From Clostridia bacterium (GTDB lineage Bacteria > Bacillota > Clostridia > RGIG7378): a DNA stretch of 41,332 nt. Shown here one piece after another: positions 33,193 to 41,332 of the stretch. The first letter of the stretch is position 1, and each line of letters starts with the position of its first letter. Under the pieces are notes generated by a model. It was not told the DNA's origin. It worked only from the letters and a program-made list of their open reading frames with translations, and ran no database searches. The position numbers and the translations under genes are program-made. The DNA is taken from assembly GCA_017559445.1 (NCBI GenBank), contig JAFYSJ010000015.1, positions 1-41,332 on the forward strand, given 5' to 3'.

Positions 33193-34599
33193 ATGAAATT
33201 TAAGCGTTTACTTTCACTACTTTTGATATTCGTTTTTGTTATCAACGTAGTTTACACACCAAATACAGCTTCAGCTGATACTATACCAGCAGTACCACAG
33301 TCACAGATGGTATTTCTTGTTATGGATGCAGATACAGGACATATTATTTGCTCCTCTGGTAATGATAATGACAAGGTATACCCTGCCAGCCTTACTAAAG
33401 TTATGACTGCCATGGTTGCCCTGGACTATTGTTCTGACTTAAATAAGGTTATGACAATTTCGCAGGCAGCTATTGATGGTATCGGCGTAGATGGACAGAA
33501 CACAGGTCGTCTCAAGGCAGGTATGACTTTGGATTTTGAATCATTGCTTAATATAATGATGATTTACTCAGCCAACGAAACATCCTGTGCTATAGCAGAA
33601 AATATTGGTGGTACAATCGATGGATTCATTGATATGATGAACGCCAAGGCAGATAGTTTAGGCCTTACAGGCACACATTATGTTAACCCCTGCGGCATGC
33701 ATGATAAGGATCACTACACAACTCCACTTGATTTGGCTAAGATTGCAAGAGCATCTCTTAAGTATCCAATCATTGGTGAAATTGCTCAGAAATCCAGCAT
33801 TACAATTGATTTCAATGACGGCAAGTCCCCTGTAACATACAATTCTACTAACCGCCTTATTAATCAGGCTCATTACGGAAACTATTACGACTTTACTTAC
33901 ACAAGAGATGGTCAGAATTACTCTTATAAGGTAACTGGTCTTAAGACTGGTTATACAGATCCTGCAGGCTGCTGTCTTATTACAACTTCTACAAGTACTG
34001 AAGGACGCAATATTATCACAGTAGTACTTAAGGCTTACTCATCATTAGTTGCAGCACAGTATTCTCACAAACTTTTGACTTACATTCACAAGAACACTTG
34101 TGAATACACACTTTCCACTAAGGGGGAATCATATACAACTATTCCAGTTGAAGATGGTATCGAAAACGAAGTATCCCTCGTATATGGTAGTGATTTGGAT
34201 ATGACAATTTTGTCATCCTATTTTAACAGTGATAAGGTTGTTGCCAAGTATGTTGTTCCAGACAAGGTAACTGCCCCAATAAATGCAGGTGACTATATTG
34301 GACAGGTACAATTCTACTATGGAACTAACACAACTTCTCTTGGATCTGTTTCCTTAGTTGCAGCAGCAGATGTAGCATCCCCTACACCAACTCCTGCTCC
34401 AACACCAACTGCAACACCTAACAATGGCAAAAATCCCAAACCTACTAAGGTGCCAAGTGATACAACTGTTGGTCAGGAAGATCCTGAGCCAAGCAACTTG
34501 GGTGGTATATTGATTGTTTCTTTTGTTGGAATGGCATTCTTCGTAACTGTTATTATTTTCATCAACAGAAACGCTAAAAAGCTTAAGAGTAAATTATAA
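33193..34599 (+). CDS. Serine-type D-Ala-D-Ala carboxypeptidase (PBP5/DacF type)
   Basis: The 468-residue protein has a signal peptide (to about residue 28, NTASADT), the penicillin-binding motifs SLTK (66-69), SAN (126-128) and KTG (251-253), then a beta-rich domain. It has a Pro/Thr linker (about 395-430) and a C-terminal membrane segment (LIVSFVGMAFFVTVIIFI). It trims the terminal D-Ala from peptidoglycan stem peptides outside the cell. The hydrophobic span at the end replaces the amphipathic helix of typical PBP5. The ATG follows TGAGGT. Confidence 0.95.
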   Translation: MKFKRLLSLLLIFVFVINVVYTPNTASADTIPAVPQSQMVFLVMDADTGHIICSSGNDNDKVYPASLTKVMTAMVALDYCSDLNKVMTISQAAIDGIGVDGQNTGRLKAGMTLDFESLLNIMMIYSANETSCAIAENIGGTIDGFIDMMNAKADSLGLTGTHYVNPCGMHDKDHYTTPLDLAKIARASLKYPIIGEIAQKSSITIDFNDGKSPVTYNSTNRLINQAHYGNYYDFTYTRDGQNYSYKVTGLKTGYTDPAGCCLITTSTSTEGRNIITVVLKAYSSLVAAQYSHKLLTYIHKNTCEYTLSTKGESYTTIPVEDGIENEVSLVYGSDLDMTILSSYFNSDKVVAKYVVPDKVTAPINAGDYIGQVQFYYGTNTTSLGSVSLVAAADVASPTPTPAPTPTATPNNGKNPKPTKVPSDTTVGQEDPEPSNLGGILIVSFVGMAFFVTVIIFINRNAKKLKSKL

Positions 34600-34659
34600 T
34601 TTTGATTAACAATCCTTTTTCTGGACAAAATACTCTAAAGTGCCAAAGAAAGGATTTAT

Positions 34660-34869
34660 ATGAAAAGAAACTGGTTTGATACAGTTGCTCTCGTTACAGT
34701 AATTATTGGTGCAATCAATTGGCTGCTAGTCGGATTATTCAAATATGATTTAGTTGCCTCATTGCTTGGAGGTCAAACATCCATAGGTGCCAGAATTGTT
34801 TATACGATTGTAGGTTTGTTTGGTTTATACACGATTAGCCTACTATTTAGAGACTGCGACGAAGTATAA
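34660..34869 (+). CDS. DUF378 family membrane protein
   Basis: The 69-residue protein has two membrane segments (about 7-28 and 45-64). The GAINWLLVGLFKYDLVA stretch followed by YTIVGLFGLY is the mark of DUF378 (YuzA-like) proteins, whose function is unknown. The ATG follows AAAGGA, and a terminator lies 17 bases after the stop. Confidence 0.9.
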   Translation: MKRNWFDTVALVTVIIGAINWLLVGLFKYDLVASLLGGQTSIGARIVYTIVGLFGLYTISLLFRDCDEV

Positions 34870-34886
34870 TTTTAAAATGGACTTTT

Positions 34887-34911
34887 AAGGTGGATATTAT
34901 CCGCCTTTTTT
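34887..34911 (+). terminator. Terminator after the DUF378 gene
   Basis: AAGGTGGAT/ATCCGCCTT (one wobble) with loop ATT is followed by a T-run. Confidence 0.8.
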
Positions 34912-34956
34912 GTTTAATTTATGATATTATTTTTCCATAGAAAGTTGGAGGAATTA

Positions 34957-36954
34957 ATGAAAAAGAGATTATTTATTTTTGTAATTTCAGTCCTTGTTAT
35001 ACTTAGCTTTTCTGCATGTCAGAATAGCTCTGTAGACTCTGCCCCAACTCCTACTCCAACATATACACCTACAGCAACCGCTACACCTGAGCCAATAAAT
35101 ATAGCTGATATTCAAGGAGTATCCTTTGATCTTGACCTTTCACCTTATCAGGGCAAGGAACTTGATTATTGTCTCAATAATGTAGATAAAACTAATATCG
35201 TTAATCTGTCTGTTATTAAGGTGGATAATACACATATTGGTGTAATTTCCAATAGTTTTGTTGAAAATTCTAAAGGTATTTCCAGCAACTATCAGATAGA
35301 TATATACGATTTACTTACTGGTCAAATGGTGGGTTCTAGATCCTATTCTTCTAACAATTGTCATGTGTTTGTCGAAGGCTCTAAAATCCTTATTTTCGAC
35401 TGTTCCACAGGTGTTCTCCATACTTTCCCTGACTACACTTTGAGCGCATCTAATGACATAGATTTGTCTCAGATCTTACCTAAAACCAATGGCTACGATG
35501 AATTGGGTAACGAAACATTTTCATACTGTGAAAATGCAATGCAATACATGGATAACAAGCTATATTACATCTATGCATACGGCCTCTATTCATTGAATTT
35601 AGATACCTTAACCACACAAAATGTTATTACTCCCGATACAAACGGCGCTGCATCCATGGGATTTTTTACTAAGTCCCCTTCTGGACAGGCTTTCTGTGTA
35701 ACATTTTCTGTTTACGGCCAAACAACCGAATATTTCCAGTATTCCGTGGATTCAAATGGTAATGTAAAAGAGTTGTCAGCCTATGGAAATCCACTCTATT
35801 TTGGCCAAAACGACCATGTAATGAGCTATTCCTACAAAGAAAATAAGCTGACAAAGTACAATGGCACAAACATAACAAATATTCTTTTCCCTCATGAGCA
35901 AAACTTGGAATTTGTTGTAGACGAATATGCATTTTCATACTTCTACGACTTCAATTTCGAGTCTTTTACCCCAAACAACATAATGTATGTTTATGACATC
36001 GAGTCTGGTGATTTAATCCTTTCACAGGTAACTGGCGAGTCCACAAGCTCTGTGATTTTGATGCCTGAAAAATCCATAATTATCTATACAACATACGATA
36101 ACAAGGTCTTTGCTATCCCTCTTTCCAAGGAAATGGTATCTGAAAATGGCAAGGATGCTCTCGCCTTCGAAGAAGATATTCTAACAACAAAAGATACAAA
36201 CTTGCAGTTAGCCAAGAATCTTGAATTAAAGTATGGTATTACAATTGGTATTTACGAAAATGGCATTAAATCATTTGCTGATTTTACAGCTATGCAGAAT
36301 AATAACCATTTAGCAATTAGAGACGCTTTGCGTAATTTAGATGCAACATTAAGTAAATTCCCTGAGGGTTTTATACAGGAACTTACATCCTTTGGACTTT
36401 TAACTAAGCTCGAAGTACTATTCACAGGACAAATGACTCCTACAAACGAATTTGGCACTTCTAATCCAGTTGCTTTTGCTGTATCAAACTACGGAACTGG
36501 CACAAAGTATTTAATCTTTAATATAGACGATGTTGCTTTTAGTAGAACAGTTGCCCACGAGCTTATGCATTATATCGAGGACCAGATTTTATATGCAGGA
36601 ACTTATTTGAACAAAGGAGATTCTTTCTCAAGATGGTCACAGCTTAATCCCGCTGGATTTAGTTACAACTATAGCTATGTGGATTGGAGCGGATATGACT
36701 ATTCCGACACAACATATTGCTATGGATATAACTCTCCTGATTACGCATATTTTGTAGATGCATATTCTAAGACTTTCCCATGGGAAGATAGAGCTAGACT
36801 CCTTGAGTATCTCCTGTCTGATGACCCTGAGCTACTTAATGTATTTGATTGCGATCACATTAAATATAAGGTTGAGTATTTGATTGAAGTAATTGATGCC
36901 GTCTTTGAAACATGGAACGATTCACATAACTTTGGAACGACACAATGGAATTAG
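34957..36954 (+). CDS. Lipoprotein with putative zinc-metallopeptidase domain
   Basis: The start at 34957 follows TTGGAGGAA; an earlier in-frame ATG at 34921 has no such site. The 665-residue protein has a lipoprotein signal peptide (lipobox LSFSAC), a Thr/Pro linker (APTPTPTYTPTATATPEP), a long beta-rich middle region, and a C-terminal part with HELMH (534-538), the HExxH zinc motif, in RTVAHELMHYIEDQ. A candidate third ligand is Glu610 in SKTFPWEDRA. It would act on the cell surface. The family is not recognised beyond the zincin motif, so peptidase activity is inference. The TAG stop is part of the compound repeat that follows. Confidence 0.72.
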   Translation: MKKRLFIFVISVLVILSFSACQNSSVDSAPTPTPTYTPTATATPEPINIADIQGVSFDLDLSPYQGKELDYCLNNVDKTNIVNLSVIKVDNTHIGVISNSFVENSKGISSNYQIDIYDLLTGQMVGSRSYSSNNCHVFVEGSKILIFDCSTGVLHTFPDYTLSASNDIDLSQILPKTNGYDELGNETFSYCENAMQYMDNKLYYIYAYGLYSLNLDTLTTQNVITPDTNGAASMGFFTKSPSGQAFCVTFSVYGQTTEYFQYSVDSNGNVKELSAYGNPLYFGQNDHVMSYSYKENKLTKYNGTNITNILFPHEQNLEFVVDEYAFSYFYDFNFESFTPNNIMYVYDIESGDLILSQVTGESTSSVILMPEKSIIIYTTYDNKVFAIPLSKEMVSENGKDALAFEEDILTTKDTNLQLAKNLELKYGITIGIYENGIKSFADFTAMQNNNHLAIRDALRNLDATLSKFPEGFIQELTSFGLLTKLEVLFTGQMTPTNEFGTSNPVAFAVSNYGTGTKYLIFNIDDVAFSRTVAHELMHYIEDQILYAGTYLNKGDSFSRWSQLNPAGFSYNYSYVDWSGYDYSDTTYCYGYNSPDYAYFVDAYSKTFPWEDRARLLEYLLSDDPELLNVFDCDHIKYKVEYLIEVIDAVFETWNDSHNFGTTQWN

Positions 36955-37162
36955 TGTTTAGTGTTGAGTGTTGAGTGTTTGGTGTTTAGTGTTGAGTGTT
37001 TAATGATTAGTGTATGTCACTATGTTCCAGTGGTCATTTCGCTAAAACACTAGCGCAGCGATTCACTAGCGCGACAGCGCGTATACTAGCAACGCAGTTG
37101 CGGCTCACTAGCCGAAGGCGGCTACTAGCCAAAGGCGGCCACTAGGCGTAGCCGGCTCACTA
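36951..37162. repeat. Compound repeat B: heptamer tract plus ACTAG-hairpin cassettes
   Basis: It starts with about eight units of the 7-base repeat GTTTAGT/GTTGAGT/GATTAGT (36951-37013), then the block GTATGTCACTATGTTCCA shared with repeat A, then ACTAG-headed hairpins: GCGCG-aca-GCGCG, GCAAC-gca-GTTGC, GCC-gaa-GGC and GGC-gta-GCC among others. It fills the space between two converging genes and provides the TAG stop codon of each (36952-36954 plus, 37160-37162 minus). Confidence 0.8.
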
Positions 37163-37810
37163 GCTCGATAGCGCTATAATCGTATGTGTTGCTCCCCATG
37201 ATTTTGTTACCTCTACAGATGAGAATCCTGCTTTAATTAGAGACTCTATTTCATGCTCTACGGTAAGTGGAGTGTCAAAATGAACCAGTTCATCCCCTAT
37301 ACCTTCCTTTGTCTTAAGGCTCAACAATTCGTCCCTAAATGCTTTTTCTTCTCCATTGGACATGGCAAAATAATCTGTCAATACAAAGTAACCCTTGTCC
37401 TTAAGGCTACTACATAGCTTAGTATATAATGGAATTTTCTCCTCCATTGTAAAATGATGCAAGGACTCTACCGAAACCGCTGCATCAAAACAGTTTTTAC
37501 CGAAGGAAACATCAAAATAGGAGCCACAAATTAACTCAATTTCCTTGTCTTCAAACTTGGAGCGTAACTTATCTAACATTTTACTTGATAAGTCTATTCC
37601 TGTAATTTTGGCCTCTGGGTTAATCTTAAAATAATAATCCAATTCCAAACCTGTACCACAACCAAGGTCCAAGACCTTAGCGCCAGCAAACTGAGGCAAT
37701 TTAGCTGCTGTATATGGGTAAAACATCCATGCTGAATCTATTCCAAGCAACATATGCTCCTCATAATCTTCGATTCTGTTTTCAAAAAATTGAGCCATTG
37801 GTTCTAGCAT
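37160..37810 (-). CDS. Class I SAM-dependent methyltransferase
   Basis: The 216-residue protein has the class I motif VLDLGCGTGLELDYY (about 45-59), then ITGIDLSSKML and an FDAAVSVESLHHF stretch, as in small-molecule methyltransferases of the UbiE/COQ5-like type. The substrate is unknown. The start at 37810 follows AGTAGGT; a TTG at 37828 is possible. The gene begins four bases after the M16-like gene ends, so the two are probably coupled. The last codons and the TAG stop lie in repeat B, so the natural end may have been altered. Confidence 0.88.
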   Translation of the reverse strand: MLEPMAQFFENRIEDYEEHMLLGIDSAWMFYPYTAAKLPQFAGAKVLDLGCGTGLELDYYFKINPEAKITGIDLSSKMLDKLRSKFEDKEIELICGSYFDVSFGKNCFDAAVSVESLHHFTMEEKIPLYTKLCSSLKDKGYFVLTDYFAMSNGEEKAFRDELLSLKTKEGIGDELVHFDTPLTVEHEIESLIKAGFSSVEVTKSWGATHTIIALSS

Positions 37811-37814
37811 GCTG

Positions 37815-39089
37815 TTACCTACTTTCAATGCGAGATAGAATCTTGTCTATATTTTCCACATTAATTTTATTCTTTTTGCCACCGATAAGAATTGTCAAAT
37901 TAGAGCGCCTAAAGATTTCCTTAGAAGCTTCCATAATCTTTTCTTTAGTAATGCCACTTAATCTGCCAACCTTTTCCTTGGAATAATCCACGGGACTAGT
38001 GTTCAATATGTGGTTATAGTAAGCCATGCTCCAGTTAAAATCCTCAGGGTCGTCCTGTTGAACAATCCAGCTAGATAGTTCATAGTTCAGACTGGCATCC
38101 ATATTGAAATCGCCATTTTTGAGCATGTCGAAGATATCCAATACCCTGGCAATGCTACTTTCGATGTTCTTAGAAGAAACCTCATAGTCGAACATGAAGC
38201 ACCCCACATTGTCGTACTGGTCGTGGGAGCTGTCGTATGAATATACCAATGGATCGTTCTCGGACAAATGGATGTAAAATAGAGAATTCACACTGGTAAA
38301 CAAAATAGAATAAATGGCATCCAAAACTCCACCATCTATCTTGATTTGGTCGATGTCAAAGCCCATTCTTACTGAATAATAATCTCTAGTTTTGACTTCA
38401 ATAAGGTTTTCTCTGTTAAAGAATGATCCTGTTGGATTAATAACATTGTTATATTGGACATTAGAGTTAGAAATCTTCTTTTGATCTAAACAAGCTGACA
38501 AATATTTGATGTTTTCTTCTGTTACGCAGCCAGTTGCATAGAAGAAACAATTAGTACCTGTCAAAATTTGAGACCTATATTCCTCCAAAGCCTTGCGTGA
38601 AATCTTGCTTATAATCTTAGAATAACCCAAGATTGTCCTCGCCACCTGGGTGCCATGCCAAATCATCTGGGAATGAATGTAGTCCAAGGTGTATCGCTCG
38701 TTCTTTTCACGAATTTCTAGCTTTACCCTATCCTTTTCCTCATTAAGTTCAGGTACAGTCAATGAAAGCTCATCGAAAACGCTGCACAGAACTTCGCACG
38801 CAAAATCAAAGCCATTAGCAGGGCCTTCCACATATAAATTCACAAATTCCTTATATGTTCTGCCGTGGAAATGAACTCCGTTGTACGACAGTTTCTCATA
38901 GAGCTTGCCGCCATACTTTTTGTTAATGTTTTTGAACAAAGCATGCTCTAGCAGGTGAGTAATTCCATTGTTTGAATCAGTCTCAAAGATGCTTCCAGCT
39001 CTAACATAAAAGGCTAGGCAAAAGCTGTGAAGGTGCTCGTTTGTATCTGCGTATATTATTATTCCGTTAGTGATAAATTCTCGTTCCAT
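37815..39089 (-). CDS. M16-family peptidase-like protein
   Basis: The 424-residue protein (from the ATG at 39089; a GTG at 39104 is an alternative) has the inverted zinc motif HLLEH (45-49) in GITHLLEHALF and a downstream acidic block EEKDRVKLEIREKNE that can supply the third ligand. It is half the size of fused M16 enzymes and so resembles a one-half, dimer-forming insulinase/PqqL or processing-peptidase-like protein. Some such proteins mature ribosomal peptides, but no precursor is visible here. It precedes the methyltransferase with four bases between them. Confidence 0.85.
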   Translation of the reverse strand: MEREFITNGIIIYADTNEHLHSFCLAFYVRAGSIFETDSNNGITHLLEHALFKNINKKYGGKLYEKLSYNGVHFHGRTYKEFVNLYVEGPANGFDFACEVLCSVFDELSLTVPELNEEKDRVKLEIREKNERYTLDYIHSQMIWHGTQVARTILGYSKIISKISRKALEEYRSQILTGTNCFFYATGCVTEENIKYLSACLDQKKISNSNVQYNNVINPTGSFFNRENLIEVKTRDYYSVRMGFDIDQIKIDGGVLDAIYSILFTSVNSLFYIHLSENDPLVYSYDSSHDQYDNVGCFMFDYEVSSKNIESSIARVLDIFDMLKNGDFNMDASLNYELSSWIVQQDDPEDFNWSMAYYNHILNTSPVDYSKEKVGRLSGITKEKIMEASKEIFRRSNLTILIGGKKNKINVENIDKILSRIESR

Positions 39090-39127
39090 TTTGTTATTTC
39101 TCACACTCAGGGTAAATAACCACTATG

Positions 39128-39601
39128 TTATTTCAAATACTGATTAAAGAACTCTTTTGCTTCAGCTGTACAAATTGTCTTAAACATGTACTTACCGTTT
39201 TTATCACTAACTACAATATACTGCATCCCTAATATGCTGTATCTATTACCGCGAACTCTTAAGGAGGATGCCACTAAGATTTCTGCAAACCCGATGTTTG
39301 TTTTGAAAAATACCTTTACCCTTTTGATGCCAAAATAATAGTCAACAACTGTTACTACTTCATTATCAAATTTAACAAAAGCATTATTTATGTCCTTGTT
39401 AGTGGACCATATAGAAAACATAAACAAGGCTATAAATAAAAACATAATCGCTGCAGGTATAAGACTGTTTGAACAGATTGAACAAACAATACCAATAAAG
39501 ATTAACACAGTCGAGAAAAGGATCGTCACTACAGAAATCAAAACTTTGCCTGGCGTATTATCTTCAGTATTTGATATTCTTTTGTGTGTATAAAACTTCA
39601 T
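39128..39601 (-). CDS. Small membrane protein of unknown function
   Basis: The 157-residue protein has two hydrophobic segments (about 19-42 and 48-66) followed by a soluble C-terminal domain of mostly beta-strands (VVTVVDYYFGIKRVKVFF, SRLRVRGNRYSILGMQYIVV), a layout like small PH-like membrane proteins. No specific family is recognised. Its ATG follows AAGG. The gap 39602-39709 upstream holds only short frames of about 13-14 codons, none supported. Confidence 0.65.
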   Translation of the reverse strand: MKFYTHKRISNTEDNTPGKVLISVVTILFSTVLIFIGIVCSICSNSLIPAAIMFLFIALFMFSIWSTNKDINNAFVKFDNEVVTVVDYYFGIKRVKVFFKTNIGFAEILVASSLRVRGNRYSILGMQYIVVSDKNGKYMFKTICTAEAKEFFNQYLK

Positions 39602-39709
39602 AAACTTACCTTGACTACAAAATTCTCAAATATATTTCTCATTTTAGATTTTACGGATTCACTAAAGAATTAAACGAATCAAACAAATCCATATCTACTT
39701 GGTTAAAAA

Positions 39710-39814
39710 TTATTCCTTAAACAATTTATCTCTGAATTGATCTTCGCGACGACGAACTTCTTCGTAAGGCAAAAGATTAACTTGCTCCAGCTCTAGTATG
39801 AGAGAATTATCCAT
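39710..39814 (-). CDS. 34-residue protein downstream of the Fic gene
   Basis: An ATG at 39814 follows AGGAG, 17 bases after the Fic stop. It encodes a highly charged 34-residue helix (LELEQVNLLPYEEVRRREDQ in its middle). The good ribosome site and spacing support translation, but no homologue is recognised. It could be a small partner of the Fic protein or an accidental frame. Confidence 0.5.
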   Translation of the reverse strand: MDNSLILELEQVNLLPYEEVRRREDQFRDKLFKE

Positions 39815-39831
39815 AATCGCTCCTACAAAAC

Positions 39832-40914
39832 TCACACCAAAATCTCCCACTTACCGTAGCGCTTGCCGTCTACTCTGCAGATATATTGCTTCTCCTTTAG
39901 AGATTCAACAATACGCTTTATGCTTCTAACGGACTTGCCTGTTCTTTCTGCAAGTTCATCCTGCTTAACAGATGGATTCTTTCTGATCAATTCAAGCACC
40001 GCAAGTTCCTCTAAAGTGCATTTCAAAGTGTCATTTTGGCACTTTGGAAATTCAATTTTGGCACTTTGGGAATTATTTTCATCCACATAATCAACATGCA
40101 TGTAACGATTCTTCAGCTCATACTTTGTACCGAGGATAAGGTTTGCGAAAAACATTTCCAGAAACTTTGTGGTGGAATGAATACCTTTCTGCAAATCGGT
40201 ATAGTTAGCTCGAACCAGTGCGTTTCTGAAATACCATGAGTTTTCACGAAATGCATCGTTATTAACACGGAAACCGAAAGTTTTGATGTACTTAATCATG
40301 AAAACGGCTGTGGCTCTTGTGTTTCCTTCTCCAAATGGATGAATCTGCCATATATTTGATGTGAACTTAGCAAGATGCTTAACCGACTCCTCTACAGAAA
40401 GTCCTTCGTAGGAGAACTGTTTTTCTGCTGTGAAATCATATTCTAGAGAAGGTTTTATGCTGTAGGAATCAGCGTAGATTACTGACGCGCCGTTAAGCAC
40501 CCATTCTTTTTTGGAAATATTGTACTTACGAATTTTACCAGCATGATCAAAAACACCCTCAAACAATCTTCGGTGAATTGTGACCCACTCAGCAGGTGAA
40601 AACTGGAAGGATTTTTCGCCCAAAAGCTTGGTTATCCTTGCGGAAACAATGTCGGCTTCCATCGTTTCATTTTCGATATCGGTGCGGCTAGACCTGTGCT
40701 CATAATAGGTGTGGATGCGCTTCTGAGCTTCGTCAATAGAAATTCTGCCCTCGATGTGATCCTTGGCAGTATCTAGCAAATACTCAGAGGTCTTAAGGCC
40801 ATCTACTGCTTGCAAACCGATAGCAGTTTGCCAAGCCTCGCTCTTTTCGGCTCTCTCTGGTTCACCCTGCTTTATATATTCTTCTAGTTCAAATTGCCAA
40901 TTCTTGTCAGGCAT
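39832..40914 (-). CDS. Fic-domain protein with N-terminal antitoxin-like and C-terminal HTH regions
   Basis: The 360 residues contain an N-terminal antitoxin-VbhA-like segment (about 28-70, AIGLQAVDGLKTSEYLLDTA then EGRISIDEAQKRI), a Fic core with the active-site motif HPFGEGNTR (192-200, matching HxFxxGN(G/T)R), and a C-terminal winged-helix-like part (VKQDELAERTGKSVRSIKRIVESL). Fic enzymes transfer AMP to a protein hydroxyl. The inhibitory (S/T)xxxE(G/N) motif appears as LQAVDG, with both key residues changed. The gene lies 9 bases after the GIY-YIG-like gene, so they are cotranscribed. The target is unknown. Confidence 0.88.
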   Translation of the reverse strand: MPDKNWQFELEEYIKQGEPERAEKSEAWQTAIGLQAVDGLKTSEYLLDTAKDHIEGRISIDEAQKRIHTYYEHRSSRTDIENETMEADIVSARITKLLGEKSFQFSPAEWVTIHRRLFEGVFDHAGKIRKYNISKKEWVLNGASVIYADSYSIKPSLEYDFTAEKQFSYEGLSVEESVKHLAKFTSNIWQIHPFGEGNTRATAVFMIKYIKTFGFRVNNDAFRENSWYFRNALVRANYTDLQKGIHSTTKFLEMFFANLILGTKYELKNRYMHVDYVDENNSQSAKIEFPKCQNDTLKCTLEELAVLELIRKNPSVKQDELAERTGKSVRSIKRIVESLKEKQYICRVDGKRYGKWEILV

Positions 40915-40923
40915 ATTTGCACC

Positions 40924-41331
40924 TCATTCCTTTTTGAAATTTTCTTCCCAAAACTTTTCTTCATATGTGCCTGCACCTTCTGGCGTCTGAAATTCGCATT
41001 GACCCATATTTTGATAGTGAACAATTTGTTGAAGTTCCGCCAAAGCCAACCGATGCGCTGCTTTAGAAAAAGAAGTGTCTCTATAATCTATTTCTTCAAT
41101 TTCGACTTGAATTGTATAACCATCGTGCAAGTATTCTGCTATCTTTGATGGTACTAATTTTGAATAATCACCATTTAAGAACATATATATATGACCTTGA
41201 CTTGATCCAAACAACCTAAAGGCTATGCTTGTGGATTTTCCAATGTAAAAACAATGTTTTTCAGTACCTTTGATTTTGAAAAACTTATAAATGCCAACAA
41301 TATTGTCTTTACTTAATAAATCATACAATAC
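40924..41331 (-). CDS. GIY-YIG nuclease-like protein (may be cut by right edge)
   Basis: The visible 134 residues begin near a possible TTG start at 41328, but the frame remains open to the edge, so the 5' end may be missing. The motif VGIYKFFKIKGTEKHCFYIG has the GIY and YIG signatures, followed by an Arg (FRLFGSSQGHIY) and a later Glu (LAELQQIVHYQ), as in the GIY-YIG fold. Family members cut or nick DNA, but many genomic versions are of unknown role. It stands first in a short operon with the Fic gene. Confidence 0.7.
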   Translation of the reverse strand, partial: VLYDLLSKDNIVGIYKFFKIKGTEKHCFYIGKSTSIAFRLFGSSQGHIYMFLNGDYSKLVPSKIAEYLHDGYTIQVEIEEIDYRDTSFSKAAHRLALAELQQIVHYQNMGQCEFQTPEGAGTYEEKFWEENFKKE

Positions 41332-41332
41332 A

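Overview
The window looks like the chromosome of a strictly anaerobic, low-G+C Gram-positive bacterium of the class Clostridia, most likely Lachnospiraceae or a close relative. The grounds are a trimeric NAD-linked [FeFe]-hydrogenase with its TM1266-type regulator, the GGGtGRT/NifU-like gene pair, a DUF6465-type small protein, DivIVA-like and CdaA/CdaR proteins, a type-2-like isoleucyl-tRNA synthetase, strong AGGAGG ribosome binding sites, and proline/threonine linkers in exported proteins. This is inference from gene content; no rRNA is present to confirm it. No prophage, CRISPR array or intact insertion sequence was seen.

Layout. 1-880: the 3' end of an AraC-type regulator, a terminator, a TnpV transposon remnant and strong hairpins, which look like an accessory-DNA scar. 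881-1181: a minus-strand tRNA operon (His, Gln, Lys) with promoter and terminator. 1237-7351: minus-strand genes for a DivIVA-like protein and release factor 2, then a potassium-uptake cluster trkA-trkH followed by a SGNH esterase and a PPC/DUF296 protein. 7363-11186: a lipoprotein and an ABC importer (binding protein, permease, short ATPase) whose operon is split by a 0.3-kb compound repeat. 11203-15768: the hydrogenase operon nuoE-nuoF-hydA plus its small regulator. 15861-22304: ileS and, upstream of it, a 1073-residue protein that reads as an SF1 helicase whose ATPase motifs have all been lost. 22349-23750: tRNA-Leu and an MFS transporter. 23809-27152: a cytidylate-kinase-like protein, a zinc-ribbon protein, a DUF6465-like protein, the GGGtGRT/NifU-like pair and a 48-residue membrane protein. 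27152-32388: a TrmH methyltransferase, a long-form PRPP synthetase, and the cyclic-di-AMP genes cdaR and cdaA. 32451-36954 (plus strand): ComEA, a D,D-carboxypeptidase, a DUF378 protein and a lipoprotein with a HELMH zinc motif. 36951-37162: a second compound repeat. 37160-41331: a methyltransferase, an M16 peptidase-like protein, a membrane protein, and a GIY-YIG / Fic / 34-residue gene set cut by the right edge.

How the genes work together. NuoE, NuoF and HydA make a soluble NAD- and probably ferredoxin-linked hydrogenase for fermentative redox balance. TrkA and TrkH import potassium, and CdaA makes cyclic di-AMP, which in Firmicutes commonly restrains potassium uptake. ComEA, the carboxypeptidase and several lipoproteins act at the cell surface. 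The least explained items are the degenerate helicase, the paired compound repeats that supply the stop codons of their neighbours, the hairpin that holds the ribosome binding site of the hydrogenase regulator, the GGGtGRT/NifU-like pair and the Fic cassette.
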